DNA of 64,000 bases from CAWBVG01 sp963792175 (lineage in GTDB: Bacteria; Acidobacteriota; Vicinamibacteria; Vicinamibacterales; CAVVIG01). The position numbers and the translations under genes are program-made. The notes beneath the pieces are model-generated. The model was not told the origin of the DNA. It worked only from the letters and a program-made list of their open reading frames with translations, and made no database searches. Every line of letters begins with the position of its first letter. Within the stretch, counting starts at the first letter, position 1. Of the stretch, positions 1 to 8,196 are shown one piece after another. The stretch is from positions 260,782-324,781 of the forward strand of contig CAWBVG010000033.1 of the NCBI GenBank assembly GCA_963792175.1, given 5' to 3'.

Positions 1-1994
1 TGAGCGCCTGCGCGCGGTCGCGGAGCCCGTGAGCCCCGTCGATGCGCAGAGCGCCCGGCCATTCCGGGAATGCGCAGCCGCACGCCGATGCCGACGTCGA
101 CGTGTACCGGCGACATGTCGCCGGCTTCGCGTCTTGCCGCGCGCGCGATGTCGACGAAGCCCGCCATGCCCACGTGCGCAAGCCACGGCCTGTCGAACCA
201 TCGCTGAATCTCGGCGCTTCCATAGGTGAGCGATCGGCCGAATGCGGTGGACGATCCCAACGCGATGACTCCGTCCTCAGTCAGCGGGTGCGCGCGCAGC
301 AGCGGCGCACGGGTCTGTCCATCGCCAGCGCCTGGCCACAGGCCAAGCGGCGCAGCGCTGGTCACGCGATCGGCACCGGCAGTCGCGAGAGCGACCCAGC
401 CTCGCGGCTCCAGCGACGATCGAACGTGCAGCTGCCAGCCGACCGACTGAAAACCCTGCGAGCCTCCGACAGCAATCCAGTCGTTCGCGTGCACGTCGAC
501 TGACGCGCGATCCCCGAACCAGCGTCGTTCGATCGCGCCGCCGACGACCGCTGTCTTTCGGTTGCCGTTCCACGTATCGAAGCCGCCGCTGATCGAATAC
601 CGAAGCCTCGGCGTGAGCCAGTTGCTGACCGTGAGCGCGCCGTGCAGCCGCGATTCCTGGATCGCGGCGACCGTCGCGGTTCCGGACGTCGAGAAGGTTT
701 CCCGCTCCCAGAACGTATCGACGCGCCACACACCAGGAAGTCTGCCCACGCGAGACGTCTCGAACGCCATGCCGACGCGCGGGCGGTTCTGCCAGAATCG
801 CCACTCCGCCGACCACAGCTCGCCCTGGCCAGTGCCGCCAGGCAGCGTGACCGCGACCGACTGCGTGGCGAGTGCACGCGCGCCGACGGCGGTCCAATCG
901 GCCGTGGTTCGAGGTACACCGGTTCGCTCGACCACGACGACGTCGACCGAGGCAAAGCCGTCGGCTTCGGGCCTGAGCGCCAGGCGCACCGTCGATCGAT
1001 CCGGCAGCGCTTCGAGACGGCGCCGCGCGTGCTCGAACAAGTCGGCCGTCAGCAGCATGTTCGGCTGGATGCCAAGCGTCTCGGCGATTGTCTGATAGCG
1101 CGTGTGACGAACGCCGGCAATGCGAACCAGGTTGACGCGCGGCCTGTCGATCCGATTCCATGCCCGAAGGGCACCCACCTGGTCGTCCTGCATGAACAGG
1201 CTCGAGCCGAGCACGTCGAGCGCATACGCATCGGTCGGCTCCCGAACCAGCGCGTCCCGGGCAAGCGCCGCGGCGTCCTTCCACCGTCGTTGTGCGAAGC
1301 GCACGCCGGCGAGCTCGCGCAGCGGACCGGCCGACTGCGGGCACGCGTGACGAACGCCCTCGAGAACGTCGTCGGCGCGGTCGAATGCGGCGTCGCCGCT
1401 GGTTCGAATGTCGTCGAGAGCCGCCGCCAGCAGGCGATCGCAGTGTGATTCCGGTCCCGAGAGGGTCGCCGCACCGTCCTGCGCTGACGGCGAAGACGAC
1501 GAATCAGGAAAGGAGGCAGCCGGCGGCGGCAGGATGACCACGCCCCAATTCCCTGACGCTCGCCAGATCCGATCGAATTCGACGTCCTTGATCGCTCGCG
1601 ACGGTCCCCACGCCGGGTCGTGAATGACGACGGCATCCGCCGTCTTACCCACGGCGACGACGTAGTGATATCGAGGACCGCGATCCGCGATGAGGACGAC
1701 GACCGGCTGGCGGGCGTCGAGCCGTGCCTGCAGGTCGGCCGAGCCGCCTGCCAGCTCCACGGTCCGCCACCCGCGGCGCCGCACGGCATCGACGAACGCA
1801 CCGTTGGCAATGCCGCCGGCGCGCCGGTCGACGATCGGCGCGAACTCCTGGGGATCCGCGTGCACATCGCCCCAGTAGCGAAACACCATGGCGGCCGCCG
1901 CGCCGCCGCACAACGCATCGGTCTGCGGCAGGTACGGCACGTCCATCGCCACCGTAGCGGCAAGCGACAGCGCGGCGGCCAGAGTGGCTATCAC
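1..1994 (-). CDS. C39-like cysteine peptidase / TPR / Omp85-like barrel protein (3' end outside window)
   Basis: The frame is open from a GTG start at 1994 to the window edge, about 664 residues. The start overlaps the stop of the preceding small gene (GTGA), which suggests translational coupling. The N-terminus is a short signal peptide (MIATLAAALSLAATVAMD). A papain-like C39-type domain follows: DVPYLPQTDALCGGAAA holds the candidate Cys, RYHYVV the His and VIHDPAWG the Asp. Next come a helical TPR-like part and a POTRA-like stretch (FEHARRRLEALPD). The rest is beta-rich and ends in the pattern VDVGIGVRLRIPG, as in C-terminal strands of Omp85-family barrels. Pairing of a C39 peptidase with a PA2779-like protein is known in Pseudomonas (PA2778/PA2779); the attached barrel is unusual. 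The peptidase call is good; the barrel call rests on pattern resemblance. Confidence 0.72.
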   Translation of the reverse strand, partial: MIATLAAALSLAATVAMDVPYLPQTDALCGGAAAAMVFRYWGDVHADPQEFAPIVDRRAGGIANGAFVDAVRRRGWRTVELAGGSADLQARLDARQPVVVLIADRGPRYHYVVAVGKTADAVVIHDPAWGPSRAIKDVEFDRIWRASGNWGVVILPPPAASFPDSSSSPSAQDGAATLSGPESHCDRLLAAALDDIRTSGDAAFDRADDVLEGVRHACPQSAGPLRELAGVRFAQRRWKDAAALARDALVREPTDAYALDVLGSSLFMQDDQVGALRAWNRIDRPRVNLVRIAGVRHTRYQTIAETLGIQPNMLLTADLFEHARRRLEALPDRSTVRLALRPEADGFASVDVVVVERTGVPRTTADWTAVGARALATQSVAVTLPGGTGQGELWSAEWRFWQNRPRVGMAFETSRVGRLPGVWRVDTFWERETFSTSGTATVAAIQESRLHGALTVSNWLTPRLRYSISGGFDTWNGNRKTAVVGGAIERRWFGDRASVDVHANDWIAVGGSQGFQSVGWQLHVRSSLEPRGWVALATAGADRVTSAAPLGLWPGAGDGQTRAPLLRAHPLTEDGVIALGSSTAFGRSLTYGSAEIQRWFDRPWLAHVGMAGFVDIARAARREAGDMSPVHVDVGIGVRLRIPGMAGRSAHRRGSRAPRPRAGA

Positions 1995-2387
1995 TTGATG
2001 GCGATGATCAGGATGATGACCAACAGCAGGATGATGATGATCGTCGTCGTCGAGATCACCACGGTAGACGCGCCACCGACCAGCTGCTCGTTGACCGTCC
2101 GCGCGGCGTTCGCCGCCTGATCGAGATCCGCGCCGGCGAGCGTCTCGATCGCGGCCGCCGCGCGCGAGAGATCGAGGTGCATCGACGTGGCGACGTCCCG
2201 AACCTCTGGGCCGAGCGAGCGCCTCGCGGATTGCCGCGCGGCTGGCGTCCTGCGCGGCGACCCGATCGGTCACCGTCGCCGTTAATTGCCCCGGCGGAAC
2301 GAGGTGCTGCACGTCCGCGAAGGCGGGAGCCGCCATCGCCGTAACCAGCACGAGCGGAAACACGAGCAACTGTCGGATTGTGCGCAT
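1991..2387 (-). CDS. PA2779-family-like small membrane protein (frameshifted)
   Basis: The ATG at 2387 follows a GGAGG site. The protein begins with a signal peptide (MRTIRQLLVFPLVLVTAMAA). It continues with a helical region containing REALARPEVRDVATSMHLD and ends in an Ile/Leu/Val-rich transmembrane segment (ISTTTIIIILLLVIILIIAI). The two halves lie in different frames; removing one C from the run at 2208-2210 (GGG on the plus strand) restores one frame of about 131 residues. This layout and the downstream C39 peptidase match the PA2779/PA2778 pair. The biochemical role of PA2779 proteins is unknown. The indel is more likely a sequencing error than decay, because both halves keep coding character. 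Confidence 0.6.
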
Positions 2388-2541
2388 CGGATGTCCTCCA
2401 TCGAAGTAAACGTGACCGTCATTTCCAAGCAAGCTCGATACCGATGAGACCGGTCCGCTGAGCTGGCGGGCGCGATCCGACTCAACGGTGGCAAGAAACC
2501 GCATGTAGCATAGTCGGGCGCCGATCCGGCTGCCGTTCGAT

Positions 2542-3339
2542 TTGTCCCCATCATCCGACGCATTCGCCGCCTGGCTCGCCTCGCTCGAAGGGAAACATCT
2601 CCGCGAGCTCACGTTTCGGGAAGTCTCGCGCTCTTTGCGCGCGTTGTCGGCCACCTACGTCGAGCGCCGCCACACGCTGGTCGACGGCGCGGCGCTCTCC
2701 GGCCGCGGAAAGCGCGCGGCGTTCGCCCTCTTCTACGGACCGCTTCACCATCTGCTCGTCGCGCACATCGTTCGCGAGCTGCCGTCGGCCCTCGACCGCG
2801 TGCCGACGCTGGTCGATCTCGGATGCGGCACCGGCGCGGCAGGTGCCGCGTGGGCCGCGGCGGTGACGCCGCCGCCTCGCATCGTCGGTCTCGATATCCA
2901 TCCATGGGCGGTCCGCGAAGCCGCCGAGACCTATCGCACCTTCGGCCTGGCCGCGACGACGCAGCAGCGCGACATCGCGACGGTGACGTTTCCGAAAGGC
3001 CGCGCGGCCATCCTGGCCGCGTTTGCGCTGAACGAGCTGACGGAAACGGCGCGCGAGCCGTTGCTGGCGCGGCTCGCCGAGCGCGCGGCGAACGGCGATC
3101 GCGTGCTGGTGATTGAGCCCCTGGCCGGCGGCGCCGCGCGCTGGTGGAACCGCTGGCGCGACACGATCGAGCGTGCAGGTGGCCGGGCTGACGAGTGGAG
3201 GATTCGCGTGGAGCTGCCCGCGATTGTCGCCAAACTCGATCGCGCGGCGGGGCTGAATCACCGCGAGATCACCGGGCGATCGTTGTTCCTGTGGAGGTCC
3301 GGCTTCTTGACCCGCCGAAGCCTCGGCGAAGGCGGTTAG
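2542..3339 (+). CDS. Class I SAM-dependent methyltransferase
   Basis: A 265-residue protein with the Rossmann-type motif I VDLGCGTGAAG near residue 93, an acidic motif II (VGLDIHPWA) and a later strand VLVIEPLAGG. This is the usual layout of class I S-adenosylmethionine methyltransferases. The N-terminal helices resemble Rsm22-like methyltransferases, but the substrate cannot be read from the sequence. The only upstream in-frame start is TTG at 2542. The last residues (RRSLGEGG) come from a palindromic repeat at 3313-3335, so the natural end of the protein may have been altered by that insertion. It converges on the PHP gene, and the two stop codons overlap. Confidence 0.75.
   Translation: MSPSSDAFAAWLASLEGKHLRELTFREVSRSLRALSATYVERRHTLVDGAALSGRGKRAAFALFYGPLHHLLVAHIVRELPSALDRVPTLVDLGCGTGAAGAAWAAAVTPPPRIVGLDIHPWAVREAAETYRTFGLAATTQQRDIATVTFPKGRAAILAAFALNELTETAREPLLARLAERAANGDRVLVIEPLAGGAARWWNRWRDTIERAGGRADEWRIRVELPAIVAKLDRAAGLNHREITGRSLFLWRSGFLTRRSLGEGG
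3313..3335. repeat. REP-like palindromic element
   Basis: The segment CGCCGAAGCCTCGGCGAAGG and the bases after it contain CGCC/GGCG and CCGA/TCGG inverted arms. It lies exactly where two convergent genes end, and is translated as RRSLGEGG in one and lies just beyond the stop of the other. Such short GC-rich palindromes are commonly dispersed at gene ends. Only one copy was noticed in this window. Confidence 0.4.
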
Positions 3340-4436
3340 CCGGATCTTGCCAGCCATGCGAGCAGCTTGTCGGTCGGCCAGCAATTGACGACGCGATCCG
3401 CGGGCACACCGGCGAGACGAGCGTGCGCGATAGCAGTTTCCGAATACGCGAGCTCCGGCGTGGAATGCGCGTCGCTGTCGAGCGCGAACAGGCAGCCTGC
3501 GTCGACCGCACGCTTTGCGAGGTCGTAGTCGACGTCCTGCCGCGACGGATCGCCGTCGATCTCGATGGCCACGTTCGCCTCCCTGGCCGCCGCGAAGACC
3601 TCGTCCCAGTCCGCCGAGACGCCAGGGCGCGATCCGTACTTCCGCCCGCGAGGGTGACCAAGAATGTGCACGCCAGGCGATCTGACCGCGGCGACCATCC
3701 TCGCTGTCTGATCCGCTTCGGTCCTGAGCGCCGAGTGCGGCGCCGCCACGACGAGCTCGAGCTCCCGCAGTTCGTCCAGCTCCATGTCCACCGATCCGTC
3801 CGGCCGGATGTTGGCCTCGATCCCCTTGATCAGCCGGAATCGTCCGCGGTATTTCCGGTTCAGGACGTCAATCTCGCGATGCTGCTTGCGCAGATCCGTC
3901 ATCGAGACGCCGCCGGCAATCTTCAACCCGTACGAGTGATCGGTCACGGCGCAGAACGAGTACCCGCGGGCCAGCCCGCCCTCGACGATGTCGGCGAGCG
4001 TCTGGCTGCCATCGCTCCACGTGGAGTGCATCTGAAGATCGCCGCGATAGTCCTCGAGGCGCGGACCCGCAAGCTTCCGGTTCTTCAGCGCCGCCACGAC
4101 CTGCGCCCGGCTGAGGAACTGACCGCGAAGATTCCGGCGATGTTTGATGTCGGAGGTCTGGCCGCTGTCGGCGATGGCGCGCTCAACCGTGGCCGACGTG
4201 CCGGTCTGCAGCACCTCCACGATGACGCGCGTCGAGGACGGACCGATGTTTGGGATCTTCCGCAGCGTGCCGTCGGCCTGCAGGAAGGACGCGATCGGCT
4301 CTTCGAGCGCCAGGACCGCGCTGGCGGCGCGCTTGTAGCCCCACATGCTCTGCTTCGACTTCTGGATTGCGGCGAAGTCGCGCAAGAGCGCGGCGATCTG
4401 CCCGTTCAAGTCCATGCCCGAGCTGGCGCGCGCCAT
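3336..4436 (-). CDS. PHP-domain protein with helix-hairpin-helix N-terminus (PolX-type without polymerase)
   Basis: About 366 residues. The N-terminal part contains KIPNIGPSSTRVIVEVL, a helix-hairpin-helix DNA-binding pattern as in DNA polymerase X. A PHP phosphoesterase domain follows: DLQMHSTWSDG with the HxH-type metal ligands, AVTDHSYGLKI, IKGIEANI, AAPHSALR, ILGHPRGR and ALDSDAHS. This order is that of the C-terminal PHP domain of bacterial PolX, but no nucleotidyltransferase motif is seen, so it is probably a stand-alone metal-dependent phosphoesterase or nuclease. The ATG at 4436 is chosen over a TTG at 4439. The divergent NUDIX gene starts only about 18 bp away, so their leaders overlap. 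Confidence 0.82.
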   Translation of the reverse strand: MARASSGMDLNGQIAALLRDFAAIQKSKQSMWGYKRAASAVLALEEPIASFLQADGTLRKIPNIGPSSTRVIVEVLQTGTSATVERAIADSGQTSDIKHRRNLRGQFLSRAQVVAALKNRKLAGPRLEDYRGDLQMHSTWSDGSQTLADIVEGGLARGYSFCAVTDHSYGLKIAGGVSMTDLRKQHREIDVLNRKYRGRFRLIKGIEANIRPDGSVDMELDELRELELVVAAPHSALRTEADQTARMVAAVRSPGVHILGHPRGRKYGSRPGVSADWDEVFAAAREANVAIEIDGDPSRQDVDYDLAKRAVDAGCLFALDSDAHSTPELAYSETAIAHARLAGVPADRVVNCWPTDKLLAWLARSG

Positions 4437-4454
4437 CAACTAATATTGTCCATC

Positions 4455-5330
4455 GTGTGCCCGGACACCTTCGTCGCGAATCCCCGGCCGGCCGCGACGG
4501 TCGTCGTTCTCCGCGACAGTCCGGCTGGGCCGGAGGTCTTTCTCGTCCGCCGTCACGAGGGGATGTCGTTCATGGGCGGCGCTCACGTGTTCCCTGGCGG
4601 GCGGGTCGATGCATCGGATCACGACGGCAGCCCGGAGTGGTGCGACGGCGTTGACGGGGCGACTCAGCGGCTGGCGGGGCTGGCGCCGCAGGACGCCATC
4701 GCCTATCACGTCGCGGCCTCCCGCGAGCTGTTCGAGGAGGCAGGCGTCCTGCTCGCGCGCGACGAGGCCGGGGGCTTCATCTCGCTCGCGGGCGCCGACA
4801 CACACGAACGGTTCAAGCGATACCGGAAAGAGGTCCATGCCGGCTCCGCGTCGATGCGTGCCATCGTCGAAGGCGAGCACCTGCGTCTGGCGCTCGATTC
4901 ACTCGTGCTCTTCGCGCATTGGGTGACGCCGCCGATCGACACGCGTCAATTCGACACGCGGTTCTTCCTGTCGCGGGTCCCGCCGGCTCAAACGCCCGCG
5001 CACGACGAGGCGGAGACGACCGATAGCGTGTGGCTGACGGCGAGGGCGGCGATGGCGCAGGCGCAGTCGGGCACCATCGTCCTGCCGCCGCCGACGTGGA
5101 CGGCGCTGCGCGAGCTGGAACCGTTCGGGACGGTGGATGACGCGCTGGCGTGGGCCCGCAAACGGCACATCGTCCGCCGACAGCCGATGCTCTTTGAAGA
5201 AGATGGCCGGCGGATGCTGTTGATGCCGGGCGATCCGCAGCACCCCGATCCGGGCGGCGACGATGCGCCGCCGGAGACGCGGTTCGTGTCACTGGGCCGT
5301 CAGTGGCGCGCGGAGCGTCCGCCGACCTGA
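4455..5330 (+). CDS. NUDIX hydrolase (NUDT19/RP2-like)
   Basis: About 291 residues starting at GTG 4455 (MCPDTFVANPRP...); TTG at 4446 is an alternative. The fold begins with AATVVVLRD and FLVRRHEGMSFMGGAHVFPG, followed by the helix ASRELFEEAGVLL. This carries the REx2EEG core of the NUDIX box, separated from the first half by a long insert, as in the mammalian NUDT19/RP2 group of CoA diphosphatases. HWVTPP and TRFFLSRVP match later strands of that family. The likely reaction is hydrolysis of a nucleoside diphosphate linked to another group; the substrate is not determinable. The same frame stays open far upstream, but that part is antisense to the PHP gene. Confidence 0.8.
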   Translation: MCPDTFVANPRPAATVVVLRDSPAGPEVFLVRRHEGMSFMGGAHVFPGGRVDASDHDGSPEWCDGVDGATQRLAGLAPQDAIAYHVAASRELFEEAGVLLARDEAGGFISLAGADTHERFKRYRKEVHAGSASMRAIVEGEHLRLALDSLVLFAHWVTPPIDTRQFDTRFFLSRVPPAQTPAHDEAETTDSVWLTARAAMAQAQSGTIVLPPPTWTALRELEPFGTVDDALAWARKRHIVRRQPMLFEEDGRRMLLMPGDPQHPDPGGDDAPPETRFVSLGRQWRAERPPT

Positions 5331-5360
5331 CGCGACTATCGCCGCAGATATAATCGCGCG

Positions 5361-6914
5361 ATGTCACGGACAATTCTGGCTCTGCCGGTGGCGATCCTCC
5401 TGGCGGTCCCCCTTACGGCGCAGGAATCGGTCAACGACGCCGTCATCGCCCAAATCAAGACGGAAGGATTTCAGCGGTCGGCCGTCATGGACACACTCAG
5501 CTGGCTGAGCGACGTCCACGGGCCGCGGCTGACCGGGACGCCCGCGCTGAGGCGGGCGGGCGAGTGGGCGCGCGATCAGCTCACGCGCTGGGGCCTGACG
5601 CACGCGGCGCTCGAATCGTACGGGTCGATTGGCCGCGGCTGGATGCTCGAGCGCTTTTCGATTGAGATGACCGAACCGCAGTACATGCGGATCACCGGCT
5701 ATCCGCGCGCCTGGTCGCCGCCGATCGCGTCGACGCTCGCAGGCACTCCGATCGTCGTCGAGGTGAAATCGAAGGACGATTTCGACAAGTACCGCGGGAA
5801 GCTGCGCGGCGCCATCGTCATGAACGGCAAGCCCGAGCCGGTGGACATCGGCTTTCAACCGGAGGCGAAGCGACTGACCGACGAGGAGCTGAAGAAACAG
5901 GAGAGTGCCATCGATCCGGCGGACCCGTCCTCCGACAGCGCGCCGAAATCGTACTGGGACGAAGAGCAGGACTGGCAGAAGATGCTCGCGAAGCAGACCG
6001 AGATCTTCAAGTTCTTCGCGGCGGAGGGCATCGCGCTGCTCGTCGAGCCGAGCCCGATCGCCGAGGACGTGCGGATCGGCGGGTTTTACGATCGCGCCTG
6101 GCGGCCGGCGTTCCCGGGGTTCGTCATCGCGCGCGAGCACTACGGCCGCATCGTCCGGATGCTCGATCGCAAGCAACCGGTGAAAGTGGCCTTCACGCTT
6201 GCCGCGCAGTTCGCCGAGAACGTCGACGGCTTCAACGTCGTCGCCGAAATCGCCGGCACCGATCCGGTTCTGCAATCGGAGATCGTGATGCTGGGCGGCC
6301 ACCTCGACTCGTGGCACGCGGGAACCGGCGCCACCGACAACGCCGCCGGATGCGCCGTCGCGATGGAAGCGGTCCGCATCCTGCAGACCATCGGCGCCCG
6401 TCCCCGCCGGACCATCCGCCTCGCGCTCTGGACCGGCGAAGAGCAGGATTATTTCGGATCGCTCGGCTATGTCGAGAAGCACTTTGGCGATCCGAAAACG
6501 ATGACACTCCAGCCGGAGCACGCGAAGCTGTCGGTCTATTTCAATCTGGACAACGGCAGCGGCCGCATTCGCGGCGTCAATCTGCAGGGCAACGAGGCCG
6601 TCCGGACGATCTTCGACGCGTGGCTGCGTCCGTTCAATTACATCGGCGCGACGACTCTGACGACGCTCAACACGGGCGGGACCGATCACATGCCCTTCGA
6701 CGCCGTGGGGCTTCCCGGCTTTCAGTTCATCCAGGATCCCCTCAACTACGACACCAAAGCTCACCATTCGAGCCTGGATGTCTTTGAAGAGGCCATTCCC
6801 GACGACCTGAAGCAGGCCTCGGTGATTCTGGCCAGCTTCGTCTACCATGCGGCGATGCGCGACGCGATGCTCCCGCGAAAGCCACTGCCCGCGCCGCACA
6901 AGGAGACGAAGTAG
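5361..6914 (+). CDS. Secreted M28-family zinc aminopeptidase
   Basis: 517 residues with an N-terminal signal peptide (MSRTILALPVAILLAVPLTA). The M28 catalytic domain shows the dinuclear zinc ligands in order: GGHLDSWHAG (His near residue 314), GATDNAAG (bridging Asp), WTGEEQDYFGS (Glu-Glu), FNLDNGSGRI (Asp) and KAHHSSLDVFE (last His). The region around residues 120-300 corresponds to the PA-domain-like insert common in this subfamily. Length and layout fit exported M28 peptidases of Acidobacteria. It probably releases amino acids from peptides in the periplasm or outside the cell. The next gene starts 4 bp downstream, so the two are probably co-transcribed. Confidence 0.9.
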   Translation: MSRTILALPVAILLAVPLTAQESVNDAVIAQIKTEGFQRSAVMDTLSWLSDVHGPRLTGTPALRRAGEWARDQLTRWGLTHAALESYGSIGRGWMLERFSIEMTEPQYMRITGYPRAWSPPIASTLAGTPIVVEVKSKDDFDKYRGKLRGAIVMNGKPEPVDIGFQPEAKRLTDEELKKQESAIDPADPSSDSAPKSYWDEEQDWQKMLAKQTEIFKFFAAEGIALLVEPSPIAEDVRIGGFYDRAWRPAFPGFVIAREHYGRIVRMLDRKQPVKVAFTLAAQFAENVDGFNVVAEIAGTDPVLQSEIVMLGGHLDSWHAGTGATDNAAGCAVAMEAVRILQTIGARPRRTIRLALWTGEEQDYFGSLGYVEKHFGDPKTMTLQPEHAKLSVYFNLDNGSGRIRGVNLQGNEAVRTIFDAWLRPFNYIGATTLTTLNTGGTDHMPFDAVGLPGFQFIQDPLNYDTKAHHSSLDVFEEAIPDDLKQASVILASFVYHAAMRDAMLPRKPLPAPHKETK

Positions 6915-6918
6915 ACCG

Positions 6919-8196
6919 GTGAAGGTACTCCTGGGAGCGGCATTGGCGGTCGCGCTGGCCGTTGCCGGACCGACGGCCCAGTCGCGGCCGCTCGTCGCTC
7001 CCGCCGCGGCGCCGATCTACCAGCGCCTGCTTCCGCAGATCGAACGGATCAAGATCTTCGACCACCACGCGCACCCGGGGTTCGCGGGAGACGAAGAGGT
7101 CGATCCCGCGCCGGTGCCGCCGAGTGCCGCGCCCTGGCGTCTGAGGCCCGACCATCCCGACTGGGCAGCCGCGACGCGGGCGCTGTTCGGAGTGACCGGC
7201 AAGGCGCAGCTCCGGAAGGCGAATCCCGGGCCGAAGTACTTCAATGCCGTTCTCGATCGGCTGGGCGTCGACGTGTCGGTGGCCAATCGCATCACGATGT
7301 CGGACGACCTCGATCCGGCGCGCTTCAAGTGGGTGTTCTACATCGACCCGGTCCTGTTCCCGTTCGACAACGCCGCGCTGGCCGCCCGCAATCCGGACCA
7401 GGCCGCGTTCATGCCGAATCAGACGAAGCTCGTTCGCCGGTTCCTGCAGCAGGCGGGTGTGAAAGATCTGCCGCCGACGCTCGCTGACTACCTGGCGTTC
7501 GTCACGCGGGTGCTCGAGGATCACCAGCGCCGCGGCGCGATTGCGGCGAAGTTCGAGGTCGCCTACTTTCGGTCGTTCGTCTTCGACGATCCGCCGCGGG
7601 ATGCCGTCAGCGCGGTTTACGACCGATACCGGGCGGGCGGCGCGCCGTCGCTCACTGACTACAAGGCCTTTCAGGATCTCGTCTTCCGCTACGTCGTGAC
7701 CGAGTGCGGCCGGCTGCATCTGCCCGTCCACATCCACAGCTCCGCGGGCGCCGGCGATTACTTCAGCGTGGCGGGCGCCAGCGTGTTGAATCTGGAGCCG
7801 GTGCTGCGCGACCCGCGATACAGCGCGACCACGTTCGTGCTGATTCATGCCGGCCATCCGTTCGAGCAAGCCGCGATGTTCATGGCGGCGATGAAGAACG
7901 TCTGGCTCGACTCGTCCGCGACCGGCAGCTTCCTGCTGTCGGCGAACGAGTTCAAGGACGTGCTCCGCCGCTGGTTCGGGATCTTCCCGGACAAGGTGAC
8001 CTACGGATCCGACGCCTTTCCGATCGACGAGCAGATCGGCGCGGAGCAGCTCTACTGGTTCGGCGTCCACAACGCGAGAACCGCCACCGCGGCAGCGCTG
8101 GCAGAAATGGTTGCCGCCCGCGAGATGACCGAGAAGCAGGCGATGGCGGTCGCCCGTGGCTACCTTCACGACAACGCCGCGGCGCTCTACAAGTGA
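6919..8196 (+). CDS. Secreted amidohydrolase-family protein
   Basis: 425 residues from GTG 6919, which directly begins a signal peptide (MKVLLGAALAVALAVAGP); an ATG at 6847 lies inside the previous gene and is rejected. The metal-dependent hydrolase barrel shows IFDHHAHPG (HxH), LPVHIHSSAGAGDY, FVLIHAGHPFE and TYGSDAFP (the late Asp). This is the pattern of the amidohydrolase-2 group (PF04909), which includes decarboxylases and lactonases. The substrate is not clear. The following permease gene starts with a GTGA overlap, so the enzyme and transporter are probably translated together and act on the same compound. Confidence 0.85.
   Translation: MKVLLGAALAVALAVAGPTAQSRPLVAPAAAPIYQRLLPQIERIKIFDHHAHPGFAGDEEVDPAPVPPSAAPWRLRPDHPDWAAATRALFGVTGKAQLRKANPGPKYFNAVLDRLGVDVSVANRITMSDDLDPARFKWVFYIDPVLFPFDNAALAARNPDQAAFMPNQTKLVRRFLQQAGVKDLPPTLADYLAFVTRVLEDHQRRGAIAAKFEVAYFRSFVFDDPPRDAVSAVYDRYRAGGAPSLTDYKAFQDLVFRYVVTECGRLHLPVHIHSSAGAGDYFSVAGASVLNLEPVLRDPRYSATTFVLIHAGHPFEQAAMFMAAMKNVWLDSSATGSFLLSANEFKDVLRRWFGIFPDKVTYGSDAFPIDEQIGAEQLYWFGVHNARTATAAALAEMVAAREMTEKQAMAVARGYLHDNAAALYK

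Noticed and set aside
277..1963. Arg-rich open frames on the minus strand (277-1344, 362-955, 1049-1963)
   Set aside because: They are shadows of the C39/Omp85 frame, which alone has a signal peptide, catalytic motifs and start coupling.
3195..4454. 5' extension of the NUDIX frame giving a 711-residue protein
   Set aside because: This part is antisense to the well-conserved PHP gene and has no motif of its own.
5364..6899. 511-residue open frame antisense to the M28 peptidase
   Set aside because: No start context or family motif; the plus strand carries an intact zinc peptidase.
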